Shown here in pieces: positions 54,867 to 61,718 of a DNA stretch of 64,000 nucleotides. Each line of letters begins with the position of its first letter. The first letter of the stretch is position 1. This DNA is from Roseburia intestinalis L1-82 (GTDB taxonomy: Bacteria; Bacillota; Clostridia; Lachnospirales; Lachnospiraceae). The notes beneath the pieces are model-generated. The model worked only from the letters and a program-made list of their open reading frames with translations. It was not told the DNA's origin and made no database searches. Made by a program: the position numbers and the translations under genes. The stretch lies in contig NZ_LR027880.1 of NCBI RefSeq assembly GCF_900537995.1, positions 2,426,001 to 2,490,000 of the forward strand, given 5' to 3'.

Positions 54867-57800
54867 TTATGATTTCTTTCTACGGCGTTTGAAGTAAAGC
54901 ATACCGCCAAGCCCTACACAGGAAAGACCGAGCATGGCAAGATAAGCATAGATATTGGCATTGTCGCCTGTTTTTGGACTGTCACTTGTCTTAGTAACCG
55001 TAGATGGTGTATCCGGCGTGTCGGTATCCTTTGGTGTATCTGGGACTTCCGGCACTTCCTTGATTGTCACAGTCTGTCCATCGTCTGTGATGTCCTTATG
55101 TTCTGTCACTTTCTTTGGTTCGTCTGGATTGCTCATATCGTATAATTCCTCAAATGTGACAAGGCTCTTGCCACCAAGAGAAAAACCATCAAAGGTAAAG
55201 GCAATTTCTACCGTCATTTTTTCACTGTCGGCTGTGAACTCATAATCATTGGATACTTTCTTTCCATCAATCAGAAGTTCTGCATTTTCCTCTTTTAACA
55301 TCTGCCAGCCGGAAAGTTTGTATTTTCTTCCAACTTCCAGACCATCTAATGTGACTTTATCCACAATCGTTACATCTTTTCCGGCTTCGATTTCTTTCTT
55401 GCCGTTCTTGTCCGTAGCAGTAGTATGGATTGTGATGATACGTTCCGTGATAAGAACCGTCTGTCCATCATCGTTGATGTCTTTATGTTCGGCAACCTTG
55501 ACAGGCTCTTTCGGATTGCTCATATCGTACAATTCCTCAAATGTAACAAGGTTCTGACCGCCAAGAGCTGAACCATCAAAACTGTAAGTAATCTCAACTG
55601 TCATTTTTTCGCTGTCAGCAGTGAATGTGTAATCACTGTCTACACGTTTCCCGTCAATCAGAAGTTCGGCGTTTTCTTCCTTTAACATCTGCCAGCCGGA
55701 AAGTTTATATTTTGTTCCAACTTCCAAGCCATCAAGTGTGACTTTGTCCACGATCTTGATGTCTTTTCCGGCAACAATCATTTTTTCGCCTGTTCTCTTG
55801 TCGGTAGCTGTGGTATGGATTGTGATTTCTTTTTCGTATTCATCGGTCAGTGTCCCTAAATCTACGGTCACTTTATTTCTGGATACGACTACCTCAAAAG
55901 CTGGAATCAGCTTAAATCCGGCGTTGGAATCACACTTTAATTCCTCAATCACATAGGTATCATAAAGTAATGCACCTTTGCTGTCGTCTGGTTCAGATGT
56001 ACCAAACCATACACCGTCCTCACTGGATTTTCCGGCATTGGTATTGACCTTGTGGGAAGCCCAGCTTGAAGCAGTGGAAAACTGACCGTTTTTGTCAGTA
56101 ACTACAATATGGGATTCTCCCGTTGTCTTGCTTGTGATTCTGAATGGAACACCTGCAAGGCGTTTGTGTGTACCTGCACCGATTTTTACACCCTCAATAT
56201 CGCCACGCTTAATCTGGTTGTAGACAGAGTGAGATTTGTCAGTCAAGTCCACGATTTTTCCATCTTCCGTGATAGAAAAGTCGATTGTTTTTGCACCGTC
56301 TGTCAAGTAGCCCTCTGGTGCTTTGCTTTCTTCTAATCTGTAATTTCCGTAAGGGAGCAAGTCAGCAGAAGTAGAAGCGATTCCGTCAATTCCTGTCTGA
56401 ATCTTCTTTACGGTTTCATTCTTGTTGTATAATTTTCCCTCAACCAGTACAGGACTGTCATTTAAAGAAATGATATTGAACTCTGTGTACTGTAAGGTCG
56501 CACTTCCCTGTGCTTTGGTATCCTTTGTTTCAAGGTCACGTTTCTGGATTTTTACACCGCCACGGATAACTTTGTCGGATACGGAATACTGATTGCTTCC
56601 AGAAAGTACGGCAAGTTCGCCATCTTCGGAAATCTGTGTAAGGTATGTTCCCTTAATTTGTTCGGAATTTCCGTCAGCCTGCATATATGCACCATCTAAT
56701 AAGTAGCCGTTTGGTGCTTTTGTTTCTGTGACAGTGAGTGTACCAAGTGGCAGTACATTTTTACCGTCCTGTGTATAGAAGCTGTCGCCGGATACTTTGT
56801 AGCTGTCGGCAAGTCTGGATACATAACGGATAGTTCCGTCACTGTCTTTTTCGGCAACGGTTTTGGTTGTCCATGTACGGGTAGCTTTTGCAGGTAGATT
56901 ATCTGCATTGTAGTATCCGTCATAATAGCTCCATGTGAACTCTGCACCCTCTAAAGAAGCAGTTCCCTGTGGAGTAGATTTTCCTGTTTCCATGTCAATT
57001 TTGAATAAATCAATCAAAGTCTCTGTGACCTTTGGAGTGTCAGTAACAGTCAATGTAGCTGTTTTTCCAACTTCCACATTTAAGGCATGGACAATAGAAT
57101 CCAGCTTATAACCCTTTGGAGCAGAAAGCTCTTTGATGTAAATTGTTCCTGCTTTTACCTCAACTTCTTTGGTATCGCCGTTTCCATCGGCAGTAAGTGT
57201 GGCAAGCTGGCTGTTACAGCCCTTATCAGAATAGACACCAAATGTCGCACCCTCAAAGGAATAGTTGGCGTTGTCATCTGTGACCGTGGGATTGGAAGAA
57301 GTCTTTTTGACCTTTGCATTTCCTACATTTAACTTTGCCCAGAACTGTCCGATGTCCTGTCCTTCGCCAGTATAAATGTAACCGCCACATTCATAGCGTC
57401 CCTTATTTGCTTTCACAAATGCTTTCGCACCAGCGTAAACTTCATTCTGTACTGCCTGTGAGATTTCATTATAGGAAGCTCTGACGTTATCGCACTGCCA
57501 GCCGAGCTGTTCACTCAACCTCTGCCAGACAACACACTGTTCCAGCAAGTATCCCTGTTTGTAATTCAAGTTCGTATGAGAAGCGGTATATTGCTTGACG
57601 TACTCTAAGGAAAGAGCAACGTCCGCAATCTGATCGCTACTCATACGGGAGCTTGCGTCAGAACGTGTTTTATATCCATTCTTAAAACTGGTATTGATAT
57701 CCACGCAGTAGGCAGTTTCGCCCTCAACTTTCATGTGTCCCTCATTGAATGTAGATTTGATAGAACCATCATTCATAACGTGTTCAATGTAGCCGACACG

Positions 57801-57920
57801 TTCTGCTGATTCTGTCCAGTATTGATTGCCGGAAGCATGAACCGCCGTCACTGGTAATGCCGTGAGAATGGTTGCAAAAGCAAGCGTTCCTGTTAGCAAT
57901 CGCTTTACTAGCTTATTCAT
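54867..57920 (-). CDS. VaFE/CnaB-repeat surface adhesin, LPXTG-type anchor
   Basis: This 1017-residue secreted protein has a signal peptide (1-29, ending AVHASG). An N-terminal thioester-type domain follows, with Cys in AYCVDINTSF (about 71) and Gln in LLEQCVVWQRL (about 127). Then come several CnaB-like domains and two nearly identical VaFE repeats (about 710-830 and 835-955, each with LVTFEELYDMSNP). A T/P/D-rich linker leads to the sortase signal SPKTGD, a span and RRRKK. Thioester and isopeptide domains give covalent binding and stability. Such adhesins are frequent cargo of gut Tn916-type ICEs and may help mating contacts or host attachment. Confidence 0.85.
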   Translation of the reverse strand: MNKLVKRLLTGTLAFATILTALPVTAVHASGNQYWTESAERVGYIEHVMNDGSIKSTFNEGHMKVEGETAYCVDINTSFKNGYKTRSDASSRMSSDQIADVALSLEYVKQYTASHTNLNYKQGYLLEQCVVWQRLSEQLGWQCDNVRASYNEISQAVQNEVYAGAKAFVKANKGRYECGGYIYTGEGQDIGQFWAKLNVGNAKVKKTSSNPTVTDDNANYSFEGATFGVYSDKGCNSQLATLTADGNGDTKEVEVKAGTIYIKELSAPKGYKLDSIVHALNVEVGKTATLTVTDTPKVTETLIDLFKIDMETGKSTPQGTASLEGAEFTWSYYDGYYNADNLPAKATRTWTTKTVAEKDSDGTIRYVSRLADSYKVSGDSFYTQDGKNVLPLGTLTVTETKAPNGYLLDGAYMQADGNSEQIKGTYLTQISEDGELAVLSGSNQYSVSDKVIRGGVKIQKRDLETKDTKAQGSATLQYTEFNIISLNDSPVLVEGKLYNKNETVKKIQTGIDGIASTSADLLPYGNYRLEESKAPEGYLTDGAKTIDFSITEDGKIVDLTDKSHSVYNQIKRGDIEGVKIGAGTHKRLAGVPFRITSKTTGESHIVVTDKNGQFSTASSWASHKVNTNAGKSSEDGVWFGTSEPDDSKGALLYDTYVIEELKCDSNAGFKLIPAFEVVVSRNKVTVDLGTLTDEYEKEITIHTTATDKRTGEKMIVAGKDIKIVDKVTLDGLEVGTKYKLSGWQMLKEENAELLIDGKRVDSDYTFTADSEKMTVEITYSFDGSALGGQNLVTFEELYDMSNPKEPVKVAEHKDINDDGQTVLITERIITIHTTATDKNGKKEIEAGKDVTIVDKVTLDGLEVGRKYKLSGWQMLKEENAELLIDGKKVSNDYEFTADSEKMTVEIAFTFDGFSLGGKSLVTFEELYDMSNPDEPKKVTEHKDITDDGQTVTIKEVPEVPDTPKDTDTPDTPSTVTKTSDSPKTGDNANIYAYLAMLGLSCVGLGGMLYFKRRRKKS

Positions 57921-58066
57921 ATTTTCTCTTTCTCCTTTCGATTTTGGGTATGAAAAAAGACGCTCATTTCTGAACGCCTAAATATCGAAAACACTGGAAC
58001 TATGTAGGATAGCTTGTTTTATCTTCATATTATATTGTGTAATGTTGTTCTTACGAAGTCGCCCCA

Positions 58067-58270
58067 GAGCAGAAAGCCCGCACCACCTACGATAATATTT
58101 TACGTCTTGTCAAAGATCCGGAAGTCTGTGAACCGATCCGTTTTCTGCGCCAGCGCGAAATCGTGCATTTCCAGCGTTTCGGTGAAGGCCTCCGCCTGGT
58201 TCAGGAAGAACTTGACAGCAAAAACTTTTATATGTGCAACCCGGAATTTGATCTGGGATGTGGCAAATAG
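58067..58270 (+). pseudogene. cotJC: cotJC, C-terminal fragment
   Basis: From the shared GAG the frame reads EQKARTTYDNILRLVKDPEVCEPIRFLRQREIVHFQRFGEGLRLVQEELDSKNFY and ends with Cys near the C-terminus (DLGCGK). This is the end of CotJC, including the second E-x-x-x-H metal-ligand helix (REIVHFQRFGE). Joined to 32,938-33,159 it gives a continuous protein. It has no start or promoter of its own here. Confidence 0.9.
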
Positions 58271-58336
58271 ACTGCATGTTCTGCAAGCCGGCTTGTTGTC
58301 ACAAACAACATTTTGCATTCTATTAGCATGAATAAA

Positions 58337-58378
58337 ATACTGCGTACAATATGCCCCTCCGGCATTTGTACGCAGTAT
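58337..58378. terminator. Terminator between cotJC and the host cluster
   Basis: ATACTGCGTACAA and TTGTACGCAGTAT form a perfect 13-bp stem with a 16-base loop. It lies between convergent genes and may stop transcription from both sides. Confidence 0.7.
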
Positions 58379-58454
58379 CCATATATTTCTCATCATACCA
58401 CAACTTATTCAAATCAAACATTACACAGGCAGACCTGACACACCGGACAGAAAC

Positions 58455-59621
58455 TTACATCGTTTCCATCAACCGGTCAATTGCATTGATGATCTCATCG
58501 ATTTGTGGTTTCATGCTTCCAGCCTTTGAAGAAAGTTTTAACGCTTCCTCCCTCTGATTTTTCATTTCTTCGACATTATATTCCATCCGATCCCTTAATT
58601 TCTGTCTGCGCAGGATTAGGCCGTGCTTCACCTCAACCATTTCCCTGGGATCAATCAGGGCTGCTGCCTGCGTGATCCAGACCTGTGCATCATATAACTG
58701 ATACTGGTTCAATGCCCGCACCAGTCTGCCATTAAAGTATTCAAGATCCTCATTTGTGCGTTGATATTTTTCACGTTCACGCACTGCATCCATATAATAC
58801 TGCCACAGCTGATTTAATTCTGAAGCTCTTCTTACATGATACTTCTCACAGGCATAATCAATGGCATTCGTGATATTGACATATTTAAACTTTACCTTAT
58901 TAAGTAAAAGAATTGCCTTATTTGCACTTCGTTCCGCTAACTTGATCTCAGAGTCATTGTGCAGCATCTTTAAATAATCGGCACACACCGCCACTGCAGT
59001 GACAAAAATAAGTACCATCCATGCATAATATGTATCAACCTTAAATCCAAGCTGTAACGTGATAAGTGTCACTGCCACTGCTGCCACAATTGCAAGAATG
59101 ATGTATAATAAATTCTTTAAACTTTTCTGCTGGTGCATCAGATATTCACGGTGTAAAAGCCATCTGGATTTTTCCCGTTCAAGATATTTCATATCCTTTT
59201 TTATAGTATCCTGATAGATTTCATTCGAGCTAAGGCGTTTGATTGCATCCGGCATGGTTTTTTCTTCCTGCTGAAGCTGCGTAAACTGTGCATCTGTCAG
59301 TTTTTTTTCTGAATTAAGGAAAATATTTCTCGCACTGTTTAACTGAACGACATTCTGTGCCACATCCGCAATTTTTTTCTTTTCAGGTTCCGGAAGATCT
59401 TCTAATTTCTGGACATCATTCAGATAAGACGTGACTGTTCGGTACTCCGATTTTTCCTCCTCGATTTCCCTTGTGATATCGATCATCTGCTCTAATCGTT
59501 CCACAACATACTGCTCCACCTGTTTCGGATCTTTTATGTTATTTTCCGTCAGCACAGTCTGGCTCAGATCATCCATTTTTTCTTCAAAACTGCGTTTTTT
59601 CCATCTGTCAAAAAATTTCAT
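58455..59621 (-). CDS. Coiled-coil membrane protein of the host cluster
   Basis: This 388-residue protein begins MKFFDRWKKRSFEEKMDDLSQ. A helical region (about 30-160) is followed by two close spans (about 172-192 and 198-216, LYIILAIVAAVAVTLITLQL and AWMVLIFVTAVAVCADYL). A second long coiled coil makes up about 220-388. Both ends are cytoplasmic if the spans form a hairpin. It starts right after the stop of the helical-repeat gene. No family is recognised; the cluster suggests it anchors the others at the membrane. Confidence 0.7.
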   Translation of the reverse strand: MKFFDRWKKRSFEEKMDDLSQTVLTENNIKDPKQVEQYVVERLEQMIDITREIEEEKSEYRTVTSYLNDVQKLEDLPEPEKKKIADVAQNVVQLNSARNIFLNSEKKLTDAQFTQLQQEEKTMPDAIKRLSSNEIYQDTIKKDMKYLEREKSRWLLHREYLMHQQKSLKNLLYIILAIVAAVAVTLITLQLGFKVDTYYAWMVLIFVTAVAVCADYLKMLHNDSEIKLAERSANKAILLLNKVKFKYVNITNAIDYACEKYHVRRASELNQLWQYYMDAVREREKYQRTNEDLEYFNGRLVRALNQYQLYDAQVWITQAAALIDPREMVEVKHGLILRRQKLRDRMEYNVEEMKNQREEALKLSSKAGSMKPQIDEIINAIDRLMETM

Positions 59622-60431
59622 TTATACCATACAATCCTTCCTATACTGTTTTTTCCATTCCTCAAGCTGCGTCTCCCACACATTTTCATCCCCCGGATCC
59701 CACTCATCAAGCATTGTCTCAAACTGACATATCGCATCACTTCTACTGCAGCTGCTCAATTCATCTGCAATCTTTTTTGCTTCCTCCGATGCTATTTTAA
59801 AATATTCCCTCCTGCGTTCAAATGCCCGCTCATCATGATTACAGCGGCATGCCATCAGGCACTCTTTCAAGGACTCTTTATCACTGCTTTTTTCATATGC
59901 CCTAGCATAGCAGTCAGCTGCCTGTTCAAACAAAAACAGCCTCGCATATGCGGTACCAAGATTGTGCCACACTGCGCCAACCATCTGTGGCATTTCAGTT
60001 TCACACGATTGCAGAAGTTTTCTGTATTCTGCAATACTGCTGATGTATTTCCGGTTCTCCAGAAAACGGTCAGCTTTGATTTTCCCACATTCAAATGCCG
60101 ACTTATGTTCCATTTCCTGAAGTGTATTCCGGATCTGCTTTTGTTCCTCTTTCGTACAATAACCACACGCTGACATCAGACAGCCGGTAAATTCAGACAA
60201 AACACCTCCGCCAGCCTTGATATTCCTTAGATTCTGTGCAATATCCGGCAAATGCTGTTCATTTTCCACCCAGTCACACAACTCGTCATCCATAAAGTCT
60301 GCATCCAATAGACAGGTATTATTTTTAATATAATAGCACAGTTCATCCAGCGAATAAACATTTAACGATACATTTTCAATATAATAGGGCATCGCCGCTA
60401 ACTGCTGGCTGCATAAGATCAATTCGCCCAT
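59622..60431 (-). CDS. Helical-repeat (TPR-like) protein of the host cluster
   Basis: This 269-residue protein starts MGELILCSQQLAAMPYYIENVSLNVYSLDELCYYIKNN, a conserved opening. The C-terminal half holds TPR-like helices (MVGAVWHNLGTAYARLFLFEQAADCYARAYEKSSDKESLKECLMAC, about 148-193). It should act as a scaffold that binds partner proteins. It is in one operon with the Hsp70-like gene upstream and the membrane protein downstream. Confidence 0.75.
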   Translation of the reverse strand: MGELILCSQQLAAMPYYIENVSLNVYSLDELCYYIKNNTCLLDADFMDDELCDWVENEQHLPDIAQNLRNIKAGGGVLSEFTGCLMSACGYCTKEEQKQIRNTLQEMEHKSAFECGKIKADRFLENRKYISSIAEYRKLLQSCETEMPQMVGAVWHNLGTAYARLFLFEQAADCYARAYEKSSDKESLKECLMACRCNHDERAFERRREYFKIASEEAKKIADELSSCSRSDAICQFETMLDEWDPGDENVWETQLEEWKKQYRKDCMV

Positions 60432-60455
60432 TCGTTTCTCCTGCCTCTCCTTTGT

Positions 60456-61703
60456 CTACTGTACATTTTCCAGTGACATCATATATTCCCATGTTTTGTC
60501 AGAACTCTTAAATATCTCCCCAAAGCCAAGGTCTTTGATCCTGATCTTTACTTCCATGTCGGAAACCGGCTGTGCTTTGATGCGAAGACGCGTTGTGCGT
60601 GGCGGACGTTCGGGAAGATCTGCAAGCGTGAGTTTCTCAATCTTCGCTTCCTTGCTGTTTGGCAGCTGCAGCCAGAAATCGATCTCGTTTGATCCATCCA
60701 GCAATACTTCGCATTCTCCAACAGTCTCGTACCAGTTATCTCCTGCACTGATCAGCGTAAAAAACTCTGTTTTTCCCTGGCTCTGCACTTTCAGGCTTAC
60801 ATTCACTTTCATCTCATTATCGCCCATATAGACAAACTGCCAGCTGTTTTCTTCCGTCATACACTTTCTTGCCGCTGCATAACAGGCACCCTTGGAATAA
60901 AGATTTTTCCCCATAAAAACCCTGCGACCTTTGCACAAAAAAGAAAGGGACTCCTTCATCCATTCACCATCAAAACCGTCTCCGGTCAGGTAAACTGCCG
61001 AAACAATATGCCCTCCTGTCACTTCTGATACGATTTTTAAAAAGCTGGCATCTTTATTTGCCCGGTCTATATTCCGCTGTTCCTCACTGATCGTGACAAG
61101 CTGCGGCATGGTTCTTTGATCCCGTTCCAATCTCCTGCACCAGACCTCATCTCCCCGGTTGTCAAACAGACACACATCATGCAGCCATAATTCTTTTTGC
61201 TGGCTGAATGCGAAATAATAAAAACTCTCTCTCCTGTCAATGAGTGTCAGCTTTCCCTCCGGTATTCCAATTCTTTCTGCTACCTGAAGAAAGAGCTCCG
61301 TCACCTCCCGCGACAGCTGTTCAAGCGTGATAACCAAAAAGTCAGGTATCACAGGATTCCCCAGTTTTCCCGCAAGATATACCAGCTTTTTTATGTAGAG
61401 TGCTAACAGTTCCTGTGCCTTATAAGTTTCCCCCTCTATGAAAAACTCTTTTCCCGCAAGAGCTGCCTGCAGCAGACCGGATACTGCTTCCTCTCCCTGC
61501 AAAAGTGCCAGACGTTTTGCCTCCTCACCGATAAACCACTGACCGATCCCATGTTTTTTGGCAAGTATCAGAGGAATCTGGTATACTTCACTGCCTGCCA
61601 CTGTGCTGACAGTCTCCGGTTCTTTCATATTCAATTGGAAATAACTGATCACGGCATTGTCATTATCAAGATCAATGCCAAGATAATACGACGTTTTTTC
61701 CAC
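60456..61703 (-). CDS. Hsp70/actin-like ATPase-fold protein (DUF5716 type)
   Basis: This 415-residue protein starts YYLGIDLDNDNAVISYFQ, the phosphate-1 type loop of the Hsp70/actin fold. FLVITLEQLSREVTELFLQVAERIGI matches the helix pairs of Hsp70 lobe I, and HIVSAVYLTGDGFDGEWM the adenosine loop. The peptide-binding domain of DnaK is replaced by a C-terminal strand-rich domain (about 285-415). From recall this is DUF5716, a Lachnospiraceae group with no known role. Key catalytic residues look only partly kept. Confidence 0.7.
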   Translation of the reverse strand: MEKTSYYLGIDLDNDNAVISYFQLNMKEPETVSTVAGSEVYQIPLILAKKHGIGQWFIGEEAKRLALLQGEEAVSGLLQAALAGKEFFIEGETYKAQELLALYIKKLVYLAGKLGNPVIPDFLVITLEQLSREVTELFLQVAERIGIPEGKLTLIDRRESFYYFAFSQQKELWLHDVCLFDNRGDEVWCRRLERDQRTMPQLVTISEEQRNIDRANKDASFLKIVSEVTGGHIVSAVYLTGDGFDGEWMKESLSFLCKGRRVFMGKNLYSKGACYAAARKCMTEENSWQFVYMGDNEMKVNVSLKVQSQGKTEFFTLISAGDNWYETVGECEVLLDGSNEIDFWLQLPNSKEAKIEKLTLADLPERPPRTTRLRIKAQPVSDMEVKIRIKDLGFGEIFKSSDKTWEYMMSLENVQ

Positions 61704-61718
61704 TTTTCTCCCTCTTAC

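Larger units (their letters stand above)
33157..58069. mobile_element. Tn916/Tn5397-like integrative conjugative element in cotJC
   Basis: About 24.9 kb bounded by GAG at 33157-33159 and GAG at 58067-58069. Removing it leaves one GAG and restores the cotJC frame (AAE|QKAR). A GA core is what TndX/TnpX-type serine recombinases use, and such a gene is at the left end. The order of conserved genes (orf22/23, 21, 20, 16, 15, 14, 13, then regulators orf7/8/9 and recombinase) is that of Tn916. tet(M), orf17, orf18 and orf19 are missing. Confidence 0.85.

Noticed and set aside
33157..58069. Antibiotic resistance gene in the Tn916-like element
   Set aside because: No tet(M), erm or other resistance frame is present; the usual position is filled by regulatory and membrane genes.
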